The translations under genes and the position numbers were made by a program. Positions 13,106-36,727 of a stretch of DNA of 64,000 bases are shown here, in pieces. The stretch comes from Wuchereria bancrofti (lineage: Eukaryota > Nematoda > Chromadorea > Rhabditida > Onchocercidae), in the NCBI GenBank assembly GCA_005281725.1, contig SSBO01000001.1:2960399-3024398 (forward strand), given 5' to 3'. The notes beneath the pieces are model-generated. The model was given only the letters and a program-made list of their open reading frames with translations. It had not been told where the DNA came from and searched no databases. How positions within the stretch are numbered: the first letter of the stretch is position 1; each line of letters begins with the position of its first letter.

Positions 13106-16100
13106 TTATTTGGATTTTCTTAAATTACTAGTGCACTTATAAGTGATATTAACATACGTAAAACGTACGTAAAACTGGCCAACACTTCGTCCAGTTGGAG
13201 GTAAAGCTAGTGATGATTCAAGAAGCATTTCGGTTAATTTCACACAACATGTTAACGGTATGTCTAGTATACCCACACTGGCATCCTCACCGTTCGCACG
13301 TGGATCCGTTTTGGCTGATTCAGCATCGAATATCTTAGATTTAATGATGAAAAACGAATGATAAAAAATGAATTGAAAATACAAGACGTAAAATATCAAA
13401 TCTCAAAACAAAATTGACACTCTAACAAATGTTCTCATTTGAAACATTATAAATGAAAATAGAGATTAAAAGCAGCTTGGGGAAATGAAGTAGTTAATTT
13501 CCATTTGCAACAATTGAGATCAAATATTTAAATTAATTCTAAATTATACCTTATAAAGCATTTTTAGCGCTGGAAATGAATAAACCAATCTATCACTTCC
13601 TTCAGCTTCAGCCTCGACTAGTTCACCTTGTGATATCACAACATATGAATCCAATAACCATACCTTCAAATCAGAATAAATTTATTGAAAAAATTAGAAC
13701 AGAATCTCTTCACCAATATTACAAAGATGACAACAAAAATCCATTTACCAATAAATACGGTCGTTTGTCGTAAGATCGAAGGACGAGTTTTCCTGATGTT
13801 TGTGATTCACATTGGTAAAGTAACGTCCAGGCGAAGAAATGCTCTAGCGTGCCAAATCTGTTTATGAAATTCAATAGTAAACTACTTATCAACTTGCAGA
13901 AAAATAAAAAACAAAAAGACATTTCTGGAAGATTTTATCACCAATTAATAATGATGACGTGTTTAGTAACATCATTAGACCCGAGATGTCACCTGTTATA
14001 CTAAATCTCTCGAAAGTAGGTTGAATCATCCGGTCATATCTAACCATGGAATCATTTCGTTAAATGCAGTGGCTAATTACTTTTTTTTTTTTGTTGATTC
14101 AGTATCCAAACATTCCATCTATAATTCTAGTATTAAAAATTAACTGATGACCTGGTATTTATGTAAGTTTCCCTGTCATCAGTAACTAGTAGATTGCACA
14201 TTACATGATGAAACTGTACAATATCAGCATTTCCTGAAAGAAGTTCTGACGTTATAAAATCTCAATAGCTAAAAAACTTACTTAAAATAGGGATATTAAT
14301 TGAAAGATAACAACGATCAATAACCAAGCCAAACAGAATAGCTGACATATGTATGCTAGAAAATCGGACATAATTTATAAGCGAGATTTCTGTGCTGTAA
14401 TGCTTGCACGAAAGTGGAAAGCTTGGCAACTTACAGGAAATTCACTGGATGGATAAACTAGTACAGGTCACTGAGATTAAAAATGCTTAAAAAATACTAA
14501 GTACAAAAAATACAGAAGAGAAATGATAATTATAGTTGAAGTAGATTTATCCACGAAGAATATTACGTCACTATTTGGATAAAATCGCAAAAACAAACTT
14601 TTGAGAATAACTCCAATCTCCACAGAACATTTGGCACAGAGTACAATATTGGACTCATCAATGGTTACCGCATTCGAGATAATCATCTAAAGAAAAACTG
14701 TTCTCGAAATCAATTCCCCAGCTCTTTTTCAAAAAAAGAAAAATTAAAGATGGTGATATATCACAAAGAATATTACGCATTTTGGAAAAAATTCCAGTAA
14801 TTAATATGAAGTGATCGTGAAAGGAATGTAATATTACTTCTAGTTCACTTTTACTGGTTTTCTCTTCTTCTGCGATAATGATTTAAAAATCGGAAAAGAA
14901 TTTTCGTAGAGATAAGAAGGAAAAATAAATCAATTCTTTTAAGCAATTCTTCTGGTACTAAAGTCTCTACCATTATTGAGAAATTTATACTAATAGTACA
15001 AACCTTCCTTAACACTAGAAAATACGAATCTGATATAACAATTCGTTGTTCATTTGGAAGCCATTGCTTTTGGACATCGTCGGCACATATCAAATCTGAA
15101 CTGTGCGCACCATGATGTCCATGAGAATGTGAAGTAGCACCACTACATGTATCACGACAAAAATACTCCATAGATGGTGAAGTATTCAACCAACCATCTT
15201 CCGGTAACGATTGCAATTTCAAATTACTGAAAGAATTAAATTACATTAAGAACTAACTTATAGTTTTCGGAACAAATAATAAGATAAAGAAAGAAAAAGA
15301 GAACAGTAAATGGGAAATAAAGGATAAAAAACATCTAGAAAATAAAGACAGAAATCTGAAAAGGAAGTAAAAAAAAAAACGTACTTGTTAGAATAATTCA
15401 ATAAAGCAGCCGAACATTCTGCACATTCCGCTTGCACAGGAAGTAACTGAGCATTCTCAATGTATTCATCCAGAAGCATTCCAGATAATACACTAACTGC
15501 TAACTGATGAAATGTTTTCGGTACTGAAAATAAATGACAAAAATTAAAATTTGAATAGCATTTTTTCCACATTGCATAGAATTATCGTGAATTACGGCAA
15601 TAACAACGTCTACATGAATACTTTACTGTCCGTCAATATTATAGTAAATTTTACAGCTATTGATCAAATATCAAACTAAATTACACATGAGTAATTAATA
15701 AATATAGGTGAATCATTTTACAGCAATCAATCATTTACTGATTACTTACAGGTGATGGAATCCTCCGATAACCTTTCATAATTTAAAATCATGATTCCAA
15801 ATGTATCAAAACATTTAGCTATTCTCTGAGTAGTAACCTGCCATTTTATATTAATAAATAAAGATTACGCGTTAAGAATACATTTACCTAATGGACATTC
15901 ACCAACTATCACCCGCACTTTGCACATAAACAGCCGATGATTATCAGCCCAAGTAAGTGCGCAAACTGAATCTGGATATAAGTTAAGATCACCAAATTTG
16001 GCCCAATATGATGGTAACATTTCGGTAGCACCATTTTTCCTTTGCTGGACTATTGAACTCATTTCGATAGAATGTTCACGAAAATGTACCATTTCTTTCC

Positions 16101-17167
16101 GTTCCACTGTTTCCTTACTGCAAAAGAAAAAAAAAAGATAATACTTAACTGAAATAATATTATTAATCGTAATTCGTATTAATTTATTGTAACAATCAAC
16201 AAAATAAAAAGGTACCGGCAAACAACCGTGAAACGGACACCATACTATACATATAACCAGTTCCTTCCCCATATCACATACTACCCATATGTTAAAATTT
16301 TTCTTTTTCACATGCTTTTTTCTCTTTTCACATGTCAATTTCACATTGTCAGATATATTGTGAGATTGCAAAAAAATATCCGCATATTGAAATGGATAAA
16401 ACGAAGAAATCAATCTTGCACTCTTCCTACATGATGCCTCCTAAAACAACAGAGGAGGGGATAAAGTAGGGAGTGACAAGTAATCTTTAAAAAAATACGA
16501 GAATGAAGAAAAAACAAGACAGAAGAGACAGAGAGAATGAAAATTAAGAGAAAGAGATGAGTCCAATAGCATTCGTTAGATATTATGAATAGCAATTTCG
16601 AAATTTCATAATTAGAAATTGTAATTGACGATCTTGAAAAAATAGTACTGCATCGTTTTAATCGATAAATAACGGAGAAACAATCAGATGACAGGAAGGA
16701 GTGAAACAGGAAGTGACAAGACTGCATGTTACATAATCTAATGAACCTTTCAATTCTATAAAATCACAAGCAGGATCTAAGAATTGATAAGATTTCTACT
16801 TTCTTCCCTCTATCACTATTATTACTAATAAGTGCATCGTTTGAAAAGTCTAACCATTTTATGAACCTAAGTTTCCGAAATACTTAAATACGAGTAGAAA
16901 CTGTTAAAATTAGTAAATTGAAGCATAATCTCTCTCCTTATTCTGATAACTGAACAAAACTAAAAATGATAAATATCTCTTTAATAATAATAATCTATTT
17001 TTAAATTACCTTTCTGTTTCTGTAGTTTCATTTTGCATTTGTTGATTACTATAGCAGCCTATTTCACTATTATCCGATGGTGGACAGTCTACAAAGAGTG
17101 AAGCAAACTCGCTTCGCGGCTTCAACTCAATAAAAAATGATCGCGTCTCCCAACTTTTCAATGGCAT
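13106..17167 (-). CDS. UBE3D: UBE3D-like E3 ubiquitin ligase (HECT_2 family)
   Basis: Exons in transcript order: 17167-17010, 16117-15888, 15523-15385, 15226-15004, 14686-14514, 13857-13749, 13663-13550 and 13333-13106, about 457 residues. The order of conserved pieces matches UBE3D: an N-terminal ETRSFFIELKPR strand; GATEMLPSYWAKF; a Cys pair in AECAECSAAL; SLPEDGW followed by a His/Cys-rich zinc-site region (CRDTCSG, SHSHGHHGAH) and VISDSYFLVL; a second Cys pair in IVLCAKCSVEIG; then LVLRSYDKRPYLL-VWLLDSYVV and C-terminal LALPPTGRSVGQF. UBE3D binds E2 enzymes through its C-terminal half. The start ATG lies 6 nt past an acceptor (TTTTCATTTTCAG), suggesting SL trans-splicing. The donor at 14514 is the least certain edge, and a further 88-nt open exon at 15837-15750 may be used with another donor. 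The AATAAA poly(A) motif overlaps the TAA stop. Confidence 0.72.
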
Positions 17168-17799
17168 ACCTTCCTGAAAATGAAAATAAGGATCAAATTT
17201 ATCTAAACGTGAAACGGTCGTCTTGTAAATATGTGCATTTCTTAATATTACGATAATCACAGATGCTTTTACCGTCGCACATCAGCAATATGTGTTAACC
17301 TTAATTCATAACTATATCCTGGTCTATATTATGTTAAACAAACCGTAAAATACTGGAATTAATGGAATATATCTCAACATTGTTACGTATTCATTACGTC
17401 AACAGAAATATTGCAAGAAGTAAGTTTATTAATCGAAAAGTGTTATGTATATAAAATAGCATGGAATAGCCCTAAACTTTATTTTGTTTTACTTCGAAAA
17501 TTTTCTTAAATCATGCCTTACTATATTGTTTTGCTTTGACAAAATAACAAATCAGCACACTAAAAGTAAAGAAAGCACACATGCAAATAGCGCTATCCAT
17601 TTTATTGATCCTTCGTTAGTAATTAAAAGTGAATAATTGAGTAAATAAAAAGATGAGTAAAATAAGCTAATAACTTATCAACAAACAACTTAATTTTATT
17701 CATTTGCATACTTGTCAACTGTTAAAAAATATAACGCATGATTTATTCGTAATATGGCTTTTCTTTTTTGACAATTCCTTTTACACTTTAATAAATCGT
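17168..17799. other. 5' flank of UBE3D-like gene
   Basis: This is the left part of a 1.5-kb divergent gap between the UBE3D-like gene (-) and the site-2 protease (+). The acceptor abutting the UBE3D-like start is at about 17174-17186. No further exon could be supported; the antisense open stretch to about 17260 is intronic if the trans-splice acceptor is used. Confidence 0.5.
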
Positions 17800-18078
17800 A
17801 TCACCGTCATCCTATCACCGTCACCTCATCCTATCACCGTCACCGTCATCCTATCACCGTCACCTCATCCTATCACCGTCACCTCATCCTATCACCGTCA
17901 CCTCATCCTATCACCATCACCGCCATCCTATCACCGTCACCGTCATCCTATCACCGTCACCGTCATCCTATCACCGTCACCGTCATCCTATCATCGTCAC
18001 CGTCATCCTATCACCGTCACCTCATCCTATCACCGTCACCTCATCCTATCACCGTCACCGCCATCCTATCACCGTCAC
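17800..18078. repeat. 19/20-bp minisatellite (TCACCGTCAC-type units)
   Basis: About fourteen tandem copies alternate between a 19-bp unit, TCACCGTCACCTCATCCTA, and a 20-bp unit, TCACCGTCACCGTCATCCTA, with few substitutions (CACCATCACC, CATCGTCACC, CCGCCATCC). It is far richer in C than its surroundings. The open frame through it reads as Ser-Pro-Tyr-His-Arg repeats and is an artefact of the array. It sits between two divergently oriented genes. Confidence 0.92.
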
Positions 18079-18220
18079 TATACATGTATTAATCCAAGAA
18101 AATCAAATAACCAGAAAACTTCCTGTGAAACGTAAAACACCACGTAAAAGACAAAACAGGTCTGGGAAAGCTTTACATTCCCAATGTTACACAGTGACAT
18201 CGTCAGTGTAACAAAATAAG

Positions 18221-18345
18221 GGATGGGCGTGGCCAAGAGATGTTCATGTGTGGGGGTGGGATGTGGCAGTGCGTGGGAGTGGTTGAGTGGGTGGGATGTG
18301 TGGGGGTGGACAATGAATGAATAGATGTAATGTGAACGAGAGGGG
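18221..18345 (+). other. G-run tract with G-quadruplex potential
   Basis: At 18251-18310 the + strand carries GGGGG, GGG, GGG, GGG, GGG and GGGGG runs separated by short loops, in an otherwise AT-rich region and about 150 bp right of the minisatellite. Four or more G3 runs could fold as a quadruplex; that is inference from composition. It lies in the shared upstream region of the UBE3D-like and site-2 protease genes. Confidence 0.6.
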
Positions 18346-18667
18346 TATGAGAGAAGAGATGAATGTTAGAAGTGATTGTAAAGAGAGAGAGAGAATTTAG
18401 CAACGAATTATTGGTGATGATGAAATTGATTGTCCCATTTTCAGGTGCTGTTTGTCTTATTTAAATTCAATTTTAATTAATTAGTTCACTAGTGTGATTT
18501 TGATTTTATCTTAGATTAAATTGAATGAATGACGGAGAAATATTAACTGTTGCTAATCAATCATGAAATGATATGAAGCTACGGCGAAGTTTTCATTATT
18601 GATAAATTATTGCTATTGCTATGAATGGATGTCTATCAGTTATTATTGCTACCTTTTCGCATTCCAA
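18346..18667. other. 5' flank of site-2 protease gene
   Basis: AT-rich leader region. A TTTTATCTTAG acceptor-like site at about 18503-18513 could accept a spliced leader. An in-frame ATG lies 48 nt upstream of the chosen start and would add MSISYYCYLFAF plus a few residues. Confidence 0.4.
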
Positions 18668-23655
<4,988 letters not shown>

Positions 23656-24305
23656 GGTATTTCTATTATTACTGTAATTTGATGTTTTAGACTTTTGAGA
23701 TTTCAAATTTAATTTGTTAAATCAGTGAATTACACTGACGTTGTATTGTTTTATATACTCTACGGGTTCTTTGTTTTATCAAGTTTGGAAATTTGTTAAG
23801 TTCGTATTTTTTTTTAATGTATAAAGCCTCCAATAATTACTTTTGAAATTAATTTTGCGGTTAAATCCGTTTTGTTAGTATTCTCAGATATTTTATAAAC
23901 TCACAGCACTTCTTCCTTGATAATGATAAATGTTGAAATACTGGCATATTTAATAGCAAACGTAGGTCATGTGGTTTAGTTTCATTGACCGCTTTGAGTT
24001 TACACAGGAACTGTTTATCTGTAATGCGATCCTTAAATTGTAATGAGGTTAAGTTTTCACTTCATTGTTGCCCTTTATGCCGTTAAAGGTTTAGACCGTA
24101 TCGTTAGTTTAGCTTATTATGTGTGTAACGAATAGAACGCTCAGTCTGTTATTCACTGTTATCGATGGTAAGGAATGACTTAAAGCGCAAGGTTGTATTT
24201 TCGTAAAAAAAAGGATTTGAAAAATGCAAAAATGGGAATAATCTTGATAATTGAAGGGGATTTTTCCTAATTGCAAAATTTTTGATAATTAAAAAGTTTG
24301 TATGA
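23656..24305. other. Gap between site-2 protease and CAF1 genes
   Basis: 650 bp between two same-strand genes. It is AT-rich with no exon-like frame. Possible acceptors precede the CAF1 start. The gap is longer than in typical nematode operons, so co-transcription is possible but unsupported. Confidence 0.45.
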
Positions 24306-26315
24306 ATGAACGATCTCGAAGTGAAGATCCACGATGTTTGGGCGAACAATTTGGAAGAGGTGAGGCTTTCTAAATAACTATTCCTTTCGTTATTTTAGAA
24401 TAATTGTTTTTTCAAGAAATTTTAGGTCCTCTTGTGCATAATATAAAAAATAATTCTTGTAGGAGTTCAAGCGGATACGAGATACAGTCAAAAATTACCC
24501 ATTTGTTGCAATGGATACGGAATTTCCAGGTGTAGTTGCTACACCTTTAGGACAATTCAAAAGTAAGGAAGATTTCAACTATCAGCAGGTAATTACTAGC
24601 AGTTTTTCACTGGATTTTTTTTTTTAATTGTTTTCAAATATATATATATATATATTCATATACATATTCATAACTCAGTTTTGAGCGTTTTTTTTTTTCA
24701 GGTTTCCTGCAATGTAAATATGTTAAAACTGATCCAGGTTGGATTCGCTTTGTTGGATAAAGAAGGTAACATGCCACCGACGGGTGATGTATGGCAGTTT
24801 AATTTTCAGTTTTCCTTAAATGATGATATGTATTCGCAAGACAGCGTCGATTTGTTACGTAATGCTGGCATAGATTTTGGACGACATCAAGTAAGCTTCT
24901 GATGTGACAGCAAAGTTAGTAAGATTAGTTTTAGGTTAACTGTTTTAAATATGAATGGAAAGAATACCTAGATTTTTTTGATTTAACATATAGTTTGTTC
25001 TCGTTGTTCTCCTTTTTGTATTTTAACATAGAAAGCATCTGTCGAGATTTCCTTCTTTCTGAGCTTTGATATATCCACATATCTGGTGGATTATACGTTT
25101 GCAATCTTATGGATTATATGTTTGCAATCTTAGCTGACACTATGGTGTGTGCTCTATATGATATGAGAGTTTTCATCACAAGAATGCTTAAAAGTCATCT
25201 AAAAATGATCGGAATATTGTGTCGGAATATTTTATAGGTTGAAGGAATACGGATGGCCGATTTTGGTGAACTACTTACGACATCAGGTTTAATTGTTGAT
25301 GAACATATTACGTGGTTAACGTTCCATAGTGGTTACGATTTTGGATACCTCATGCGTTCTATTCTGCTTTCGGAATTACCCAAGGAAGAATCACAGTTCT
25401 TTCAATATCATCGTAAACTTTTCCCGTGCAGTTATGACTTAAAAATGCTATTGAAACATCCAGGCTTAGTGAATGCAAAATTGAGAGGCGGTTTACAAGA
25501 GGTTCGTCCATTATCGAATGACTACTAATTTTCTCTTTGTTTCACTTCATGTTGTTTATAAATTACTGTTTCTAAGACAACAACAATTAACTCATCTAGA
25601 TATAGCATTTCTTGCTTTCACCGAAGCAAACTTGCAATCCCATTACTATTTGCAAATGGATCGTGCATCTTCTTTCGGGTAATAGTATTATTCAATTTTG
25701 CAAATCTACTTGCATTAGTGAGATGAACAGTTTGCTTTTCTTTTAGCAACTTTTTCTTCTGATTTTAGAATTTTTTAGACCCTTAAAATGTAAATGATTA
25801 AGATGTTGTGAAACATTTCACAATTCTCCTGTGTTTCAGCTCTGTTATATAATTTTCAGCTTGCTGATCAGCTGAAAGTGATTCGGAAAGGACAACAACA
25901 TCAAGCGGGTTCTGATTCATTACTTACTGCGCAAACATTTTTCAAAATTAAAGAGCGTTTTTTTGAGGATACTTGGGACCAGGTGATTTTTTGTTCTGCT
26001 TAGATGGTAGGTTAAGGATGAAAGCATCTATCACAAATTAATGAAAAGGACAGGAAATGAAGGCCTAAGATGATATTAATCGGGAGATTGTAGAATTGAG
26101 CGTAAGCTAGACTTAAAAGTGCTGAAATTTGTTTGCAATATCATCCATCACCTATAAAGCAATAGCAATTGTTATTACTTTAGGTTGCGCCAACAGTCGA
26201 GGGACATCTGTACGGTCTCGGAAATACGCTATCATCAGGTGCACCATTTGTGCAAATGACAGACTCATCATCAACTCCCGAACCACAACAATCGTCGACA
26301 CCAGAAGCAGCATGA
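24306..26315 (+). CDS. ccf-1: CCR4-NOT deadenylase subunit CAF1 (CNOT7/8, DEDD nuclease)
   Basis: Six exons (24306-24359, 24463-24588, 24702-24890, 25238-25501, 25860-25982, 26184-26315) all join at phase 0 and give 295 residues. The protein starts MNDLEVKIHDVWANNLEEEF and carries the DEDD catalytic residues: Asp36 and Glu38 in MDTEFPG, Asp157 in HSGYDFGYL and Asp230 in GSDSLLT. These bind two metal ions and shorten mRNA poly(A) tails in the cytoplasm within the CCR4-NOT complex. Family blocks FNYQQVSCNVNMLKLIQVGF and NAKLRGGLQELADQL are intact, so the fold is complete. The C-terminal tail past VEGHLYGLGNT is Ser/Thr/Pro/Gln-rich and slightly longer than in human CNOT7. A longer ATG reading just upstream (24303) is in another frame and is rejected because it does not reach the KIHDVW block. 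Confidence 0.96.
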
Positions 26316-26594
26316 TAACTCTTTAAGTTCTTAAGATAGTGGCTTTAAGATTCTTCTCTGGAGACTTGTCAGATCATGATGTTTGTTTACAATTGTAAAT
26401 AATGCGCTGTTTACTTGCGAGGTTTAAAAAAGAAAAATTTTCTATACATTTCAAATTGTAATTTCTTTTTTGATCCAGTGGATATTCAGTGCCAATCCTT
26501 AAATGCTATTTCAACAACTGGTTATCAGTGAAAGTGATTGTTGACATGACGGAAAAATGTCGCAGCCAGAAAATCAGAAAGTCCATTCTAGCAA

Positions 26595-26897
26595 ATGATT
26601 CGTATTGTCTCGCTAGTAGAAGCTTTGGACTTCACTGCATATGTGTCATTGTTCGATCCGGAATCCGTATTGAAACATAATGTATATTCTCTGTTGTTAT
26701 ATGGATCGATATTTTTATTATTGCCAACTCTTTTAGTGTTTGTGGGTTGGGGATCTTCTGGAAATGCCAATTCATTCCTTGTTGAATCAACTCGTGACTG
26801 TGGAAAATTCACTGGTGGAATTCCTGTATGCGAAGTGTTACTGACTAAAATGAACGTGAAATTCTATGGTCAATTCCTGATAAAGTATTTTGGTTGA
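26595..26897 (+). CDS. Possible small single-pass membrane protein (100 aa), unrecognised
   Basis: An uninterrupted frame begins at ATG 26595, three bases after an acceptor-like CCATTCTAG, and ends at TGA 26895-26897. It contains one hydrophobic stretch (about residues 45-63, LLLYGSIFLLLPTLLVFV) after a polar segment with Asp/Glu/Lys. It lies 280 bp past the CAF1 stop on the same strand, so it could be a trans-spliced downstream cistron. It could equally be an accidental frame in the CAF1 3' UTR. I do not recognise a family. Confidence 0.28.
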   Translation: MIRIVSLVEALDFTAYVSLFDPESVLKHNVYSLLLYGSIFLLLPTLLVFVGWGSSGNANSFLVESTRDCGKFTGGIPVCEVLLTKMNVKFYGQFLIKYFG

Positions 26898-27234
26898 ATT
26901 ATGGAGGCTGATAGGGAATTCAGTCAAGAATCATCATATATTAGGCATGATAGTGGAGATCTCGAGACTTAATTCTTAACTTTGCGGGGGGATTCTTTGA
27001 CACTTACGGAATATGTCAGGGGAGCAACTGACTGTATAAGCGGGAGGCGCCACTTGTCACAAAAAAAAAACGCAGCGGTGGGGTAAGTTCGGGTGTTGCG
27101 GTTGGTGATGCAATGCAAATTGTCGCTGAGATGTGTGAGTTGCATTGAGGCTCATTACATTTGGCATTTTTAGGCCGTTAAAAAACGTTAGTTTTGGGTT
27201 GTTTAACTTGTCGTGGAAGTGTGTTCATTGGAGG
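26898..27234. promoter_or_regulatory. rpl-12 upstream region with candidate trans-splice acceptor
   Basis: More GC-rich than its surroundings. ATTTGGCATTTTTAG ending at about 27172 is a good acceptor that could take a spliced leader about 62 nt before the rpl-12 ATG. No TATA box stands out. Confidence 0.4.
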
Positions 27235-29311
<2,077 letters not shown>

Positions 29312-31339
29312 CTGGCAGACGATTTTATGTTTTCTATTTTTCGTTGTCCTTTTTTTGTGTTGTTTGAAATTGGATTGATTCCCTGAATAAATGTTGGCAA
29401 TTCTTGTTGATTTCTCGTAGCTATGCATTTAGACTGTATAACTGGCTTAATATGTTGTTTCGAAATATACAATTGTGGATTTTTGGGATTTCGAATTGAT
29501 AGGCTGATGTACAGAACATGAATATTGTTTGGAAGGTAGGTGTTTAGTACGCTGGTACGCCTGAATTTTTTCTGAATTTTTTCCAAACGGTAGCAGCGGC
29601 AGGTTTACTGGTCGATTTTAAGATCCTGATTGTTTTGTTTTAGGGTTGTCGAACAAAAATTCATGATTAGTGAGGATGATACCGGGGAAAGTTTTTCCTA
29701 ACGATAGCAGTGGCATGTGTAAGATGACAGAGGGATTTGTGTGTTCACCCACTGTAGATTTTCGCAGTGTAATAAGGGAACATAGCCTTTTTGATGAACG
29801 AGATTTATAAGTGGTAAAAGGGCTGGTTTTCTTTAGAATTAGGGATGTTAGACTTGGGGAGGATATATACCATTTTCTGTTGGAGTGGAAGTCTACTGCT
29901 TGTGATTGAAAGTTGATCTTCAGTCGGACGGTAATTAATGTTTTAGTATGGTTTTTTCTGAGAATTGAATCAAACGTTGTCTGTGAGTGCTGGATAGATT
30001 AAATTTGGTAAAATTAAAGGAAAAGGATTGGTATACAAATAGAATAAGTCAAAGTGTTCATATCTGCTATATATCTTTTTCCTTCTACTCTTGATTGTGT
30101 TTTAATGTAAACCAAAAGTTAGGGTTTGATTGATTATCTCTTCACATCACTGATAAGAATGATTGTTTGATTTCATTTTTTGCTTCATATCATTCAGAAT
30201 TTTGCTTTCCACAGGAGCGTTATATATTTTTGGAGTAGAGAGAGTATTCTAGAAAGTTCTACGATTGTTCTGCAAAATTAAGTATTTCCGCTATAAACGT
30301 TTTTTTTTCTGGTTCGTTGAATAAGTGAAACGAAAAAGTTAAATAAGCAACCGGATTAGTTTTTGTATGGATATTTCTTTTCTCCCTTTTCTTTTTTTTG
30401 TCTTATCTTTTTTATATATAAGAAGGTAGTGATAAAGAATAGGAAAGTGAAAGGAAGGGAAAGAAGTAATGTTAGGAAGAAAAGTAAAGGAAAGAAACTT
30501 TTTATTCACGAGATAAATAATTTATTGAATCAGTCATGAGTTTACTGATATAGTTGGATTAACGTAAAAATTTTGAGTCGATAAAATTAATCTTCAAATA
30601 AAGAAATAGTAATTGTTAGATTCAAGAAATGGATATTTGGGAATCCTTAGAAGAAAGGAAATTGAAAAGATTAAAGGAGTGTTTCGTATCATTTTATGAT
30701 ATGATGTGGTCAGTAAAGTACTTTTAAAGTTAATGAAGTGATATCGCTGTTGTCATATTTCATTATCAGCTGCAAATTGAAGCAACATCATAAAAATTTT
30801 AAACTTTGAAATAGACCGTTGATCCACTTTGTATTTAATTACACTTAATTGAAATACATAGAAATAATCATGGATAGAAGTAATCATTTTGCAGGCTTAA
30901 AATTCGTAATTTTTTTCGCCAAACTGACAGTTTCGTCGTTTTTTATGTTTTTATGAACAAAAAACAAGAAAGTAGTGCTAACGAATAAAACCGTAACGGG
31001 CGAAACATAAAAAGGAAAAGTAATGCTTGAGTGAACATTTCAATATATATATATATATATTTTTTTGTCGATCTTTTCTTTCTTTTGTTTGCTTTATAAT
31101 AATAATATTTGCTCTTTGAAAATTTTTTTCATTGATTCCAAAAATTGTTTAAGGAAATTATTATTATTAGTAATTATTATTATTTATTACTATTCTTATT
31201 ATTATTGTTATTATTATGTTTATTATTACTATTGTTATTATTGTTACCATTAATAATACTAAATTACCACTAATTAATTATTTCAGATTTGTTAAATTTG
31301 TGTACAACTGCGACAGTTTCTGAAATAAAAACATCCGAA
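29312..31339. other. Intergenic region rpl-12 to alkyl-DHAP synthase
   Basis: Two kb without a supportable gene. It holds the rpl-12 3' UTR, purine-rich stretches near 30420-30490, a short (TA)n at about 31045-31060 and an interrupted (TTA/ATT)n run at about 31155-31260. A TTTCAG acceptor at about 31281-31286 precedes the next gene's leader. Confidence 0.55.

Positions 31340-36727
<5,388 letters not shown>

Noticed and set aside
17704..18135. 143-codon frame of Ser-Pro-Tyr-His-Arg repeats
   Set aside because: Direct product of the 19/20-bp minisatellite; composition follows the DNA repeat.
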